Positions 25,068 to 33,664 are shown, counted from the stretch's first letter. The stretch is DNA of 64,000 nt from Balneola sp. MJW-20 (GCF_040811775.1 NZ_JBFNXW010000001.1:558001-622000), one strand, 5' to 3'. A program made the numbers and translations. The notes: a model not told the origin generated them from the letters alone.

Positions 25068-26441
25068 TTATCGGTCCCAATAAAAATCGTTGATCGGTTC
25101 CAGTGTTTTTTGCTTGAAAATTCTTATACCCAGATTAAATCCGATCCAGAAACGATACTGCCTGCCTTTTCTCTCGGGAGACCAAAGAGAATACCATGTA
25201 TAGTCAGAAGATCCTGAAATTCGGGATACCTGCATATTTAATGATGGTCCGCCATAGACAGAGAGACCGCTTCCAAACTTTTTACCGAATAAATATTTGT
25301 ATGACCAGATCAGGTTAGTTTCTTGATCAAAATCAATCTTCCTTTCAAAATTTCGAACAATGCTTAATTCCTGTGTGATATAATAATCTTCATTTGAAGC
25401 ATTCTTAAAGACATCCTTGATATTCTTTTCATAACCAATAGCCCAGCCAAGTCGGTAAATGTCCCGGCTAAGGGAATTGTTGTAACCAAAAATGATCATA
25501 TTAGACACCCTGTAAGTTCCCAGGTTCAAACCCACTTCTGTAAAACCAGCATCTGTAAACCTGAGATCAATATTTTTACGGCCGTTTCCGTACAGACTTA
25601 AAAGTCCGATAGGCATTCCCTCAAATTCACGGGCAATATTTACTAGCCCGATTTGAAGACCTTCTGCTGTACCTGACAGGTTTACGGATGCAAATTGAAG
25701 TCCTTCCATGTTGTCTCCAATATTTGCAATACCTGCAGCAGATAATCCTTCGATTTCTTTTCCGATGTTTAATCCCCCGGCTGCACTTAAACCACTTAAA
25801 TTTCCTCCGCTGAAATTCAGGATCCCAGCGGCTAAAAGGCCCTCCTGGTCTTTACCGGAAATATTTCCAATTCCGGCAACATGCAGACCTTCGGTATTAT
25901 TTCCGCTGTAATTTAATCCGCCTACAACACTTAGTCCTTCAATATTTTGATTGGCAATATTCCCAAAACCTGCAACGGAAAGTCCCTCTATGCTTCCATT
26001 TGCAATATTTCCAAACCCTGTCAGCAGTAGTCCTTCAACATTTCCCTTGGCGATATTGCCTAAACCTGCAAAATGGAGACCGCTTATATCATTTGCAGAA
26101 ATATTAAATCCACCTGCCAGTGCAGCGCCCTCAATTTCACCAGCCGAAATATTTGCAAAACCTGCAATGCTAAATCCACTGCTGTAATACTTGTTATAAT
26201 TGACAAGCGTGCCGAATTCGAATCCATCTAACGCTCCGTGATATCCGTAAAGCAGGTTTATGGAATATCGGGCCGAATAGTCGGGTGCTTCAATACCATT
26301 GGTACTCAAAGGAGGGAAGAGTGTTACTCTCCATTTACGATATTTGAGATCTTCTTTTTGCTGTGCCTGAAGTGAATGTGCAGAACTAAATAAAAGGATA
26401 AAAAGAAACAGAAAACCCGTTAAACTCTTAGTCATAGCCAT
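25068..26441 (-). CDS. Secreted 16-residue-repeat protein (LA_2272 surface-repeat type)
   Basis: Signal peptide (about 1-27, cleavage at LQAQQ). Residues 89-274 consist of twelve consecutive repeats of the pattern GLxxAGxGNIxxxxxE: eight exact 16-mers (89-216), two 15-mers and two 14-mers. The rest (about 290-457) looks like a beta-rich outer-membrane or surface domain. The pattern resembles the GLQIGLVNI repeats of LA_2272-type surface proteins and may form a beta-solenoid, but family membership is from memory of the pattern. It is monocistronic, between msrB and the cyclophilin gene. Function unknown. Confidence 0.72.
   Translation of the reverse strand: MAMTKSLTGFLFLFILLFSSAHSLQAQQKEDLKYRKWRVTLFPPLSTNGIEAPDYSARYSINLLYGYHGALDGFEFGTLVNYNKYYSSGFSIAGFANISAGEIEGAALAGGFNISANDISGLHFAGLGNIAKGNVEGLLLTGFGNIANGSIEGLSVAGFGNIANQNIEGLSVVGGLNYSGNNTEGLHVAGIGNISGKDQEGLLAAGILNFSGGNLSGLSAAGGLNIGKEIEGLSAAGIANIGDNMEGLQFASVNLSGTAEGLQIGLVNIAREFEGMPIGLLSLYGNGRKNIDLRFTDAGFTEVGLNLGTYRVSNMIIFGYNNSLSRDIYRLGWAIGYEKNIKDVFKNASNEDYYITQELSIVRNFERKIDFDQETNLIWSYKYLFGKKFGSGLSVYGGPSLNMQVSRISGSSDYTWYSLWSPERKGRQYRFWIGFNLGIRIFKQKTLEPINDFYWDR
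25620..26177 (-). repeat. Twelve-unit coding repeat (8 x 48 nt, then 45, 45, 42, 42)
   Basis: In-frame tandem array encoding residues 89-274 of the repeat protein. The first eight units are exactly 48 nt each (25794-26177). Units are conserved at the protein level (GL, AG, N-I, terminal Glu or Ser) but divergent at the DNA level, so this is an old, selected array rather than a recent expansion. Confidence 0.9.
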
Positions 26442-26511
26442 TAGTTACTTTTAAAATTTATGGATACGACTACGAAGAGCACTAGAAAAAGTTCAGGCTC
26501 CGTATAAAAAA

Positions 26512-27018
26512 TTACTTCTGATCTTCTAGTTTACTGTTCCATTCAGAAACCTGATCGACACTCTCAAGTAGTTTTTCGGTGTCTCCTTCGACCTTGATGG
26601 CAACGATGGAATCTCCCTGCTCAATTGCATTTACCACTTCGAGGTCTGCCTCACTGCATACTTTTCCAAATACAGAATGTTTACCGTCAAGCCATGGAGT
26701 CGGAACATGTGTAATAAAAAATTGAGAGCCATTGGTGCCAGGACCGGCATTTGCCATAGAAAGTATACCAGGTTCATTATGCCTTAATTCGGGATCAAAT
26801 TCATCCTGGAATGTATAACCCGGACCGCCACGTCCGTCACCACGAGGACATCCTCCCTGAATCATGAAATTGTCAATAACACGATGAAAAAAGAGGTTAT
26901 TATAATATCCTCTTTGGCTCAGATTGACAAAATTAGCAACAGTGACCGGTGTTTTTTCATCAAAGAGATCCAGGTTTATGTTTCCTTTGCTGGTTTCAAT
27001 ACTAGCTTTTATAGACAT
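26512..27018 (-). CDS. Cyclophilin-type peptidyl-prolyl isomerase
   Basis: Cytoplasmic cyclophilin (168 aa, no signal peptide). Active-site residues are in [20 protein letters not shown] (about 44-63), with Gln and Phe in GSQFFIT and the closing [12 protein letters not shown] (about 109-120). All are intact. It lies 13 bp after the small membrane protein gene, on the same strand as the cspA and small-membrane genes, so co-transcription is likely. Confidence 0.94.
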   Translation of the reverse strand: MSIKASIETSKGNINLDLFDEKTPVTVANFVNLSQRGYYNNLFFHRVIDNFMIQGGCPRGDGRGGPGYTFQDEFDPELRHNEPGILSMANAGPGTNGSQFFITHVPTPWLDGKHSVFGKVCSEADLEVVNAIEQGDSIVAIKVEGDTEKLLESVDQVSEWNSKLEDQK

Positions 27019-27031
27019 AGAATGTATTTGT

Positions 27032-27367
27032 TTATGAATCAGCCATCATTTTTTTGTTCCGGCTGAAACTTATATAGGTTGACAATATCCAGACGACTAT
27101 CCAGATGAGGGATAAGTAATAAAAGGCCCCGTAGATCAGAACACCTGTAGTTGCTGCGTAAATGAGATGATAAACCCATTCAGGAGCTTCGGTTTTCTTT
27201 GCTTTCTGTTGAAGGTAGGGCATAAACAAAGCCGAGATCTTTCCGATAAGCAATAATACCGAATACACCCAAATCACGATATTCAAGATTTCATTACCGG
27301 AATAATACAGAATTATTACGCTTATCAGAGCGATAAGGTCTACTGCCAGATTTTTTAAATTGGACAT
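27032..27367 (-). CDS. Small membrane protein of unknown function
   Basis: No family recognised. 111 aa with four hydrophobic spans (about 7-24, 28-48, 66-83 and 85-100) and a short basic tail. It sits 6 bp after the cold-shock gene and 13 bp before the cyclophilin gene, so the three form a compact minus-strand group. Confidence 0.75.
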   Translation of the reverse strand: MSNLKNLAVDLIALISVIILYYSGNEILNIVIWVYSVLLLIGKISALFMPYLQQKAKKTEAPEWVYHLIYAATTGVLIYGAFYYLSLIWIVVWILSTYISFSRNKKMMADS

Positions 27368-27373
27368 ATAAAG

Positions 27374-27601
27374 TCAGGATTCTTCTTGAGGCTCCAAAGA
27401 TACAACATCTTTGGCATGTAATCCTTTATCTCCGTTGTCTAAAAGAAATTCTACTGATTCACCTCTTCTTAGCTTGCGAAATCCATCACTTTGTATTTCG
27501 GAATAATGGACAAATGCATCTTCTCCGTTTTCTGTGCTTATGAACCCATAACCCTTAGTGTTGTGAAACCATTTAACAACACCGGTTTGTTTTTCTGCCA
27601 T
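27374..27601 (-). CDS. Cold-shock domain protein
   Basis: Single OB-fold RNA/DNA-binding protein (75 aa) of the CspA family. RNP1 is KGYGFI (about 16-21) and RNP2 is DAFVHY (about 28-33), both intact; the start VVKWFHNTKGYGF is canonical. It probably acts as an RNA chaperone. It heads the group cspA-membrane protein-cyclophilin; the 94 bp upstream contain the terminator of the preceding gene and an AT-rich stretch where its promoter should lie. Confidence 0.94.
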   Translation of the reverse strand: MAEKQTGVVKWFHNTKGYGFISTENGEDAFVHYSEIQSDGFRKLRRGESVEFLLDNGDKGLHAKDVVSLEPQEES

Positions 27602-27675
27602 GATTACCCGATTAATTATTGTTTCGGCATATAGTACCCGTGACAGAAATAAGATATTTTTTGAATTACAGTCAA

Positions 27676-27698
27676 TAAAAAGCTTGAGGCAGCTTTTA
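27676..27698 (-). terminator. Intrinsic terminator overlapping a stop codon
   Basis: On the minus strand AAAAGCT (27691-27697) pairs with AGCTTTT (27678-27684) around a 6-nt loop and runs into a T stretch. The stem begins inside the stop codon of the 27696-28280 gene. Confidence 0.6.
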
Positions 27699-28280
27699 TT
27701 TTATTTCTAATTCTTCAACCCAGACAATAAATGAACTGTACTTTTTTTGTTGATCAAGGCTGATATTGGTTGATCGGATCATCCCATTATCGTTTGATAC
27801 ATCAACCAAAAGACCACTGATCTTTATAATATGGCCTTCCCGAATTTCATTCAATTTATCAGAAATACTATCACTAGAAGGGATAATATGCCACAAATCA
27901 GTTTGATCGTGCAGTTGAGAGACAGGTACAGGAGGAGTGGTTAAATCAAATTCATAGTTTCTGTCAGTTATTTCCGCATGAAAACGACCAAGTACATCTC
28001 CATTAGAAAGGTCTTTCCATCCAACCAATAAATCAGTCGGAGAATATTCCTTAAAATCATCAAAATAATAATTCTTTTTCCTTATCACCCTGACTTCAGC
28101 ACCAAATTCCTTTCTCGGAGTTAAAGTGACCTCTTTAAAAGAGAATGGTTTCTGCCACTTAAGCAATTTAATAGTGGGGCTGTACTCTGCTTTAATGCCG
28201 GGGCCCTGTTTAACAGGTAAATTGGTGTAAGTGAAATAAACGAGAACGCCTAATGCTAATGTGAAGATGTACTTAAACAT
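27696..28280 (-). CDS. Membrane-anchored protein of unknown function
   Basis: No family recognised. One N-terminal membrane segment (about 3-19) is followed by an exported beta-rich domain of about 170 residues containing EVRVIRKKNYYFDDF, DLLVGWKDLSNGDVLG and a C-terminal SFIVWVEELEIK. It may stay anchored in the inner membrane facing the periplasm. It lies 60 bp after another small secreted-protein gene on the same strand. No catalytic motif visible. Confidence 0.75.
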   Translation of the reverse strand: MFKYIFTLALGVLVYFTYTNLPVKQGPGIKAEYSPTIKLLKWQKPFSFKEVTLTPRKEFGAEVRVIRKKNYYFDDFKEYSPTDLLVGWKDLSNGDVLGRFHAEITDRNYEFDLTTPPVPVSQLHDQTDLWHIIPSSDSISDKLNEIREGHIIKISGLLVDVSNDNGMIRSTNISLDQQKKYSSFIVWVEELEIK

Positions 28281-28340
28281 TTTAATCCCTTTTTTATTAC
28301 AAAAGAGTACTTGTACACCGTTTCTGTTACAAATTGTTCC

Positions 28341-28817
28341 CTATTTATTATAACTCTGAAAGCATAAACTCAATTTTAGCAGATCTTCTTCAACAAAATT
28401 ATCCAGTATGAATCGCCCATCCTGGTCTTTTACATCCTCAAACTTAAGGGCAGGGGAGCTGTAGTATTCAAATTGAATTTTACCATTCTGAATGCTGATA
28501 GCGCGAATATCTTCAAGGGGGACTGAAATAGTTGTTGAACGCAAAAATACCGGTTCACTGATGATCATTCTGCCTTTTGAGTCAATAAACTGTTGATATT
28601 CTCTTTCATATTGTTCCTGAAGCTCCTCATTGGTCTGATTAACAGATGCCAGATTCAGGTTCAGGTAAACGCTTTCAGAGTTAATACCTAACTCGACGTC
28701 GTTTATCATACTTTTTATCAAAACTCCGTCCTTGGGTTGTACAGTCTGAGCTGAAATCGCATTTAATGTAGAAAAGAAGGTTATAATCAGTATTATCAGT
28801 GAATTGAGTAGTGCCAT
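28341..28817 (-). CDS. Secreted protein of unknown function
   Basis: No family recognised. 158 aa with a signal peptide (about 1-23, cleavage near ISAQT). The mature part is polar with alternating strands and a possible short coil near QEQYEREYQQF. Probably co-transcribed with 27696-28280 and divergent from the DUF2752 gene. Confidence 0.72.
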   Translation of the reverse strand: MALLNSLIILIITFFSTLNAISAQTVQPKDGVLIKSMINDVELGINSESVYLNLNLASVNQTNEELQEQYEREYQQFIDSKGRMIISEPVFLRSTTISVPLEDIRAISIQNGKIQFEYYSSPALKFEDVKDQDGRFILDNFVEEDLLKLSLCFQSYNK

Positions 28818-28980
28818 AATTACATTTCAGTCATTAGGTTATTAAGATCAATACTGATATTAAGAATTAAGGTTTCGATTCTTTTTAACCAGTGTTTACA
28901 TCTTAATCGTAATTTTCTGTAAATCATTCATTCCACATAAAAATAAATTATAAGGAATATGGGTCGTGCCAGTAACCTTT

Positions 28981-28988
28981 TATATTTG
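28981..28988 (+). promoter_or_regulatory. Candidate -7 promoter element before the DUF2752 gene
   Basis: TATATTTG fits TAnnTTTG exactly, 17 bp before the GTG start at 29006. No convincing -33 TTG lies 19-21 bp upstream, so the promoter is only half supported. Confidence 0.3.
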
Positions 28989-29005
28989 AATTCGTAGTCT
29001 GTTAG

Positions 29006-29305
29006 GTGAATTTTCTGAAATCACATATTGAATGGATGTCATTTTTCGGGGGACTGATCCTGTTAGCCCTGATGGATCCTGAAATCAGTGGACGAAGTCT
29101 CTGTTTATTTGAGAATATAGGCATAAGCTTCTGCCCGGGACATGGTCTGGGACACTCAATATCATACACCCTGGATGGTAATTTTAAAGAGGCTTTTCAG
29201 GCACATTTTTTTGGACCTGCAGCAGTATTAATACTTTCCTTTAGGATCGTATATCTGTGGCATCATAAAATTTTTAATAATAAATCTAACTCAACGGAGA
29301 ACTAA
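29006..29305 (+). CDS. DUF2752 small membrane protein
   Basis: Two-span membrane protein (99 aa) with the DUF2752 core CPGHGLGHSISYTLDGNFKEA (C43 onward), the counterpart of the usual CPxCGxT motif followed by the G(N/D)xxxAFxxN helix turn. Function unknown. The start used is GTG at 29006; an ATG at 29036 would shorten it by ten residues. It ends 1 nt before the TM2-domain gene, whose GGAGA ribosome site lies in this gene's 3' end, so the two are translationally coupled. Confidence 0.78.
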   Translation: MNFLKSHIEWMSFFGGLILLALMDPEISGRSLCLFENIGISFCPGHGLGHSISYTLDGNFKEAFQAHFFGPAAVLILSFRIVYLWHHKIFNNKSNSTEN

Positions 29306-29306
29306 A

Positions 29307-29651
29307 ATGGCAAAATTATATGACTACTTACCTGAAATTGATGGTGAAGAGGCGGTTTACGTACAAAGATTATTTGAAGATATGACAAAGGAACAGGCGT
29401 CTAAATTTGCCAATATTTATCGTACCAGAAGAAAAGATCCTCAGATAGTATTGATCACGTGTATTCTGGGATTATTCCTGATTGCCGGAGTTCACCGTTT
29501 AATTCTGAACCAGATCGGGATGGGTATTCTCTATATTTTTACCGGTGGTTTATGCCTGATCGGTACAGTGGTTGATCTTATAAACTATAAGGATCTGGCA
29601 TTTGAATATAACAGGGAAGTAGCGCAGGAAGTAAGATCTCTGATCGCTTAA
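29307..29651 (+). CDS. TM2-domain membrane protein
   Basis: 114 aa with a soluble N-terminal part (about 1-45) and a TM2 domain: span 1 (about 48-63), the loop GVHRLILNQIGMGILY and span 2 (about 75-92), followed by an amphipathic tail. TM2 proteins are of uncertain function, often linked to stress or envelope control. The pairing with DUF2752 upstream is seen repeatedly in this phylum and suggests joint function. Confidence 0.88.
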   Translation: MAKLYDYLPEIDGEEAVYVQRLFEDMTKEQASKFANIYRTRRKDPQIVLITCILGLFLIAGVHRLILNQIGMGILYIFTGGLCLIGTVVDLINYKDLAFEYNREVAQEVRSLIA

Positions 29652-29661
29652 AATTTAGTAG

Positions 29662-30531
29662 CTATAATTTATAAACCCGGTTAATATTAAATCCGAGTCT
29701 GAAATCAAGATCTAAAAAATTAGTATTTGTTCTGGCAAGCAGGTGTTGCTCGGTGAACCAGTTACCACTCATTGCAAAGATCTGAAATACATGACCTCCG
29801 GTGTTGATCTCGAAGGCAACGGCGATATGATCATACGTATCTTCATTGCGATTACCTATAACCGGTAAATATTCAGCTGAAAAAGAGTATTTATTCGATA
29901 ATTTGTATCTGGCCAGTAGTCCAAGTCCATAGATCGTGTGGTATTGTTGAACATCAGGTACTTCTTCAATGATCGTATTAAAGTGAGAAACCATAGGGGT
30001 TACCTGTGTACTAATACGATCTCCCCATTTCCTTGCGATCATCACTGATCCCAGATAGTTGAGCCGTTCATTAAAGGTGAAATCAAAACGGTTTTCCTTT
30101 TGTGTATTAATTCCAAGATCTCCCTTAAATACGACCTGAACCGGGATCTTTCCTGATTCCATTTGTTGCAGAAGTGTATACTTAAATCTCAGATCCACAT
30201 TATCTTCCCGGCTGGTGCGCCCTATACCTACCGACAGACGGTCAGAAATACCATAATCAATTCCAAGCCTCACCGCTGCTCCCTGGTCCAGTCCATAGAA
30301 ATCTTCCAGTCCACCGGAAACCAGACCAAAATTATGAAGCACCACGCTATTCAAATTTCCTCCTGCTACAGACTCAACCGTTGCCACACCAGCTATGGAA
30401 TAAGCTGAAAAGATATCTGAAACCGGTCTGTCTTTAAAAGCTCTCTCCCGTTTCATTTGTGCATACCCCGATAGTTGCAGCAAAAACATGAATAAGCAAA
30501 ACAGGGAAATAGATCTCTTTAAATGGGTCAT
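29662..30531 (-). CDS. DUF5777 outer-membrane beta-barrel protein
   Basis: Signal peptide (about 1-24) and then a beta-rich domain of about 260 residues with alternating aromatic strands (SVGIGRTSRED, FKYTLL, YSFSAEYLPVIGNR) ending in a hydrophobic aromatic strand (LDFRLGFNINRVYKL), typical of an outer-membrane barrel. It matches the DUF5777 family that follows YceI and heme-protein genes in Bacteroidota. It starts 1 bp after the YceI gene stop, so co-transcription is very likely. Confidence 0.8.
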   Translation of the reverse strand: MTHLKRSISLFCLFMFLLQLSGYAQMKRERAFKDRPVSDIFSAYSIAGVATVESVAGGNLNSVVLHNFGLVSGGLEDFYGLDQGAAVRLGIDYGISDRLSVGIGRTSREDNVDLRFKYTLLQQMESGKIPVQVVFKGDLGINTQKENRFDFTFNERLNYLGSVMIARKWGDRISTQVTPMVSHFNTIIEEVPDVQQYHTIYGLGLLARYKLSNKYSFSAEYLPVIGNRNEDTYDHIAVAFEINTGGHVFQIFAMSGNWFTEQHLLARTNTNFLDLDFRLGFNINRVYKL

Positions 30532-30532
30532 A

Positions 30533-31087
30533 TCAGTTTTCTTTAGGTTTCAAAAGGGTTTCGATTTCGATTTCCTGTTCCTGGTCCACTTTCACAAACA
30601 ATAACTTAGGAGGAATAATATCATGATCTTCAAGTCTGACGATCCATTTTGCGATTAAATGAATTCCCTCATCTGAAGGGGTTAATTTACCTTTGATCTC
30701 CATTTCTTTCGTAACTCCATGAATAGTGAAGTCTCCTTTAACCAGTACATTTTGGGTATCCTTTAACCCAGGGTTAAAATCAGATATAAGTTCACCATAA
30801 AATTCAGCAAATGGGTATTCATCGGTCTCAAGTACTTCGCGCATATCCCGGTCCCGCTTTTCCAATCCGCTGTCCAGCGTGGTAAGATCCAGATAGAAAT
30901 CGACTATTTTCTTATCCGGATCTATCTGACCAACCAAATATTTTGATTCACCTGAAAAAGTATAAAGGGGGACTTTAGAATAAAATACAGCCTTCCCGTT
31001 GTCTGTTCGGTACAACTGTGCATCTGCCTGTGCAGGCAGGATTAGAAATAGAACTATTGCTAAATATCTGAATATTGTCATGATCAA
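30533..31087 (-). CDS. YceI-family periplasmic protein
   Basis: Lipocalin-like YceI domain (about 24-180) after a signal peptide (about 1-23). Family elements are visible: alternating strands, the KRDRDMREVLETDEYP loop and FTIHGVTKEMEIKG. YceI proteins bind isoprenoid chains such as polyprenyl quinones. It overlaps the upstream heme-protein gene by 4 bp (ATGA) and is followed by the DUF5777 gene, forming a three-gene unit. The ligand is inferred. Confidence 0.88.
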   Translation of the reverse strand: MIMTIFRYLAIVLFLILPAQADAQLYRTDNGKAVFYSKVPLYTFSGESKYLVGQIDPDKKIVDFYLDLTTLDSGLEKRDRDMREVLETDEYPFAEFYGELISDFNPGLKDTQNVLVKGDFTIHGVTKEMEIKGKLTPSDEGIHLIAKWIVRLEDHDIIPPKLLFVKVDQEQEIEIETLLKPKEN

Positions 31088-31494
31088 TTATCTTTTGCTC
31101 CCTGGTCGATCCAGTCTCTTATGAGTTGTATCTGGGTAGGACTGAGCGGATTGGCCCCTAAAGGCATACGGCTCCCGAAATCCGGATTTGGTTCCACTTT
31201 ATCTATCAATGGGCTGGCTTCTGCATCTCCAATTATCACAACTTCAGTCCCATATTGGTTGCCACGGCTATTCATCGTTCTGTCATAGTCTGTTAGATTC
31301 ACACCAAATGCAGTGTTATTAACATGACACCCGCCTCCTCCGCAAGTAGAATTGAAGATCGGTTGAATATCTCTTGAATAGCTGACTTCATCGGGTATCT
31401 GTGTGTCATCTACAGAAAGCTCTTCAAAATTTGTGATGCAGGAACTTAGAAGAAAAACGTATACAAAAATGATTATTAAATGATTTATTCTCAT
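31084..31494 (-). CDS. Heme-binding-like lipoprotein with CX4CH motif
   Basis: Small lipoprotein (136 aa) with lipobox LSSC (Cys19). The mature part has DIQPIFNSTCGGGGCH, giving CX4CH (Cys51, Cys56, His57), and a later RMPLG with Met110 as a possible second axial ligand. The DIQPIF lead-in and the distal MPxG are those of cytochrome-like domains in Bacteroidota, where the usual motif is CxxCH. It is first in the unit with YceI and DUF5777. Heme attachment through CX4CH is plausible but unproven; see findings. Confidence 0.7.
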   Translation of the reverse strand: MRINHLIIIFVYVFLLSSCITNFEELSVDDTQIPDEVSYSRDIQPIFNSTCGGGGCHVNNTAFGVNLTDYDRTMNSRGNQYGTEVVIIGDAEASPLIDKVEPNPDFGSRMPLGANPLSPTQIQLIRDWIDQGAKDN

Positions 31495-31546
31495 AATGTG
31501 ATAATTGATTCAAATAGTCTTACGTAAATAATGCATATCCGGATTT

Positions 31547-32089
31547 ATGATAACAAGAGCTGAAGCAGAAATACTGTTACAAAAATACATAGAAAGTGAA
31601 AGTCTTATCAATCATTGCCAAATGGTTGCCAAAGCAATGCAATCATATGCAGAAACTCTGAATAAGGATCATAAAGAAATTGATAGTTGGTGGTTAGCAG
31701 GTCTTTTGCACGATCTTGACTGGGAAATGTTCCCGGATGAACATCCAAACAAAGCAATCAATGATATCCTTCCCGTATATGATATTCCTGAAAACGTAAT
31801 TCAGGCTATCAGGACACATGCACCTGAGAGAACCGGTGCTGAACCAAAATCTGAAATAGAAAGATACCTTTTTGCCAGTGATGAGATCTCAGGGTTTATG
31901 AACGCCGTCTCATTAATGAGGCCTAACGGTTTTTCTGACATGAAAGTTAAATCCGTCAATAAGAAGCTCAAAGATGCGCGCTTTGCTGCAAATGTTTCTA
32001 GAGAAGATATCAGAAAGGGTGCCGATCTGATCAATAAAGATCTGGCTGAGCATATACAATTTTTGATCGAGGTGTTTCGTAGTAAATAG
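31547..32089 (+). CDS. HD-domain phosphohydrolase-like protein
   Basis: Cytoplasmic protein (180 aa) with an HD domain: His in NHCQMVAKAM (about 23), the HD pair in LLHDLDWEMF (about 52-53), His in RTHAPER and Asp in SDEISGF (about 110). These would bind a metal for phosphohydrolase activity. It resembles the small HDIG proteins of unknown substrate found in many bacteria. It is divergent from the heme-like gene unit. Confidence 0.88.
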   Translation: MITRAEAEILLQKYIESESLINHCQMVAKAMQSYAETLNKDHKEIDSWWLAGLLHDLDWEMFPDEHPNKAINDILPVYDIPENVIQAIRTHAPERTGAEPKSEIERYLFASDEISGFMNAVSLMRPNGFSDMKVKSVNKKLKDARFAANVSREDIRKGADLINKDLAEHIQFLIEVFRSK

Positions 32090-32138
32090 ATATAGCATAT
32101 TTACTTTAAAATTATAACCTTAGTGTATCACTAATAAC

Positions 32139-32146
32139 AAGAGGAG
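32139..32146 (+). promoter_or_regulatory. Ribosome binding site for the Omp85-like gene
   Basis: AAGAGGAG lies six nt before the ATG at 32153; one of the strongest Shine-Dalgarno matches in the window. Confidence 0.6.
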
Positions 32147-32152
32147 TGTGTT

Positions 32153-33490
32153 ATGAGTAGATCAATAATTCCGGGTATAATAGTCTTGATACTGGGTTTA
32201 TTTTCAACATCTTCATTTGCCCAGATTAAATCCGAAGATCAAAGCCATCAGAAAATTGAACATTACAGTTCTACAGATGTATTCAATCTCAAAGAATATA
32301 AGATCGGGTCCATTGTAGAGGGAGTTGATAACGATTTTTATTCTGGTAGCAGCTTTGGAATTCCTAATACCATATACGGAGCCTATCCCGTATTGAATAA
32401 TTTCAGATACAATCGTGTAGATGGTTTGTATCTGGGAATTGAAAAGGAAAGGATGAAATGGAGGGCGGATGATTTTCTCGGCGTGGAGGATATCAACATA
32501 AACGGTCAGTTAGGTTACTCATTCGGACAGTCGCGTTTTCAGTATGCGGTTGGTTTTGATAAGCCCATCGGAGATACTAAATGGTTGCTTATTGGAGCAG
32601 AGTATTATAATACCACTTCAACTGAGGATTACTGGAGAACAGGATTAAATGAGAATTCCATTACAAGTGTCATTGCCGGATATGACTACATGGACTATTT
32701 TAATAAGGAAGGTATCGGATTGTATGGTTTAATCAAGCCAGGTAAAAATCTGGAACTGGCAGTATCCTATAACGACGACCGATATTCATCAATTGAACTC
32801 GCAACCAGAAGCTCTTTATTCGGGTATCGTTCTACATTCCGCTTAAATCCCGTTATTGACGATCTGTTTAATGAGATTGAGCTTCAGAATGTGATTCTCG
32901 GTATTACTCTGAATCCGGAACAACGTATCAACTCCAGGTTCTTCTCCAATACCTTCTCCCTAAGAGCTGAATTATCAGGTTTTTCTACTAATACAGGGGA
33001 TTTTGAATTCAATAAGTATATGGCAGAATCAAAGTCTGCGATCAGACTGGACCGGTCCACTTTGCTTCGTCTGAGATTAATGGGAGGGTCGATTACCGGC
33101 CTGGCACCTGATTTTAAGAATTTTGCATTAGGAGGGATCGGTAGTATGAGAGCCACAGGGTATAAGCAACTCACAGGTAATCAGATGCTATTATCTAACT
33201 TAGAGCTTGAGTTTGGCAAATCTTCACGCTCAGAAAATTCTCATGGATGGGTTGATCTCAGTGATACTTTTATCATTCTATTCATGGATTCAGGATGGAG
33301 CAGTTATTCCGATAACCTCTTGTCAGGTAATAATCCATTTAATGGAATCAACCAGTTCAGATGGAATGATCTGACTCATAATCTCGGAGCAGGAATTGGA
33401 GCAGGATCCTGGAGATTTGAAGTAGCAAGGCCTATTGGTGGTGCCGAAGGTCAGACTGCCTTCTGGTTTAGATTTAATCCTACATTTTAA
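32153..33490 (+). CDS. Omp85/BamA-type barrel protein without POTRA domains
   Basis: Signal peptide (about 1-23), no visible POTRA repeats, and then a membrane barrel with the Omp85 barrel motif ALGGIGSMRATGYKQLTG (about 322-339; the family's G-x-R-G(Y/F) loop), plus glycine/aromatic-rich C-terminal strands ending in FWFRFNPTF. It resembles surface-antigen (D15) barrels. The lack of POTRA domains argues against a BamA role and for a specialised outer-membrane protein. A strong terminator follows. Confidence 0.68.
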   Translation: MSRSIIPGIIVLILGLFSTSSFAQIKSEDQSHQKIEHYSSTDVFNLKEYKIGSIVEGVDNDFYSGSSFGIPNTIYGAYPVLNNFRYNRVDGLYLGIEKERMKWRADDFLGVEDININGQLGYSFGQSRFQYAVGFDKPIGDTKWLLIGAEYYNTTSTEDYWRTGLNENSITSVIAGYDYMDYFNKEGIGLYGLIKPGKNLELAVSYNDDRYSSIELATRSSLFGYRSTFRLNPVIDDLFNEIELQNVILGITLNPEQRINSRFFSNTFSLRAELSGFSTNTGDFEFNKYMAESKSAIRLDRSTLLRLRLMGGSITGLAPDFKNFALGGIGSMRATGYKQLTGNQMLLSNLELEFGKSSRSENSHGWVDLSDTFIILFMDSGWSSYSDNLLSGNNPFNGINQFRWNDLTHNLGAGIGAGSWRFEVARPIGGAEGQTAFWFRFNPTF

Positions 33491-33496
33491 TTAAAT

Positions 33497-33530
33497 AAAC
33501 CCGGGCCTTTCAAAACCCGGGTTTTTTTCT
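33497..33530 (+). terminator. Strong intrinsic terminator
   Basis: AAACCCGGG (33497-33505) pairs perfectly with CCCGGGTTT (33516-33524) around a 10-nt loop, followed by seven T residues. Confidence 0.9.
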
Positions 33531-33664
33531 TTAGGGCATTTGGTGCTTTGCAGCATCCAAAAGCTCATTTTGCTCTTCTGATGCCACCTACGTTTGTGAA
33601 TTTTAAAGGTTTCGAACACCTGAGTATTAAATGTTAAAATTATCAGGTTTATTTTATTCCATTA

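Noticed and set aside
25620..26177. Regular 48-nt repeats that could be taken for a CRISPR-like array
   Set aside because: The units are in frame, diverge at DNA level but keep protein residues, have no spacers, and sit inside a secreted-protein gene.
33601..33650. T-loop-like GGTTTCGAA with ACCTGA/TCAGGT as a tRNA fragment
   Set aside because: No acceptor stem, D arm or anticodon arm can be built around it.
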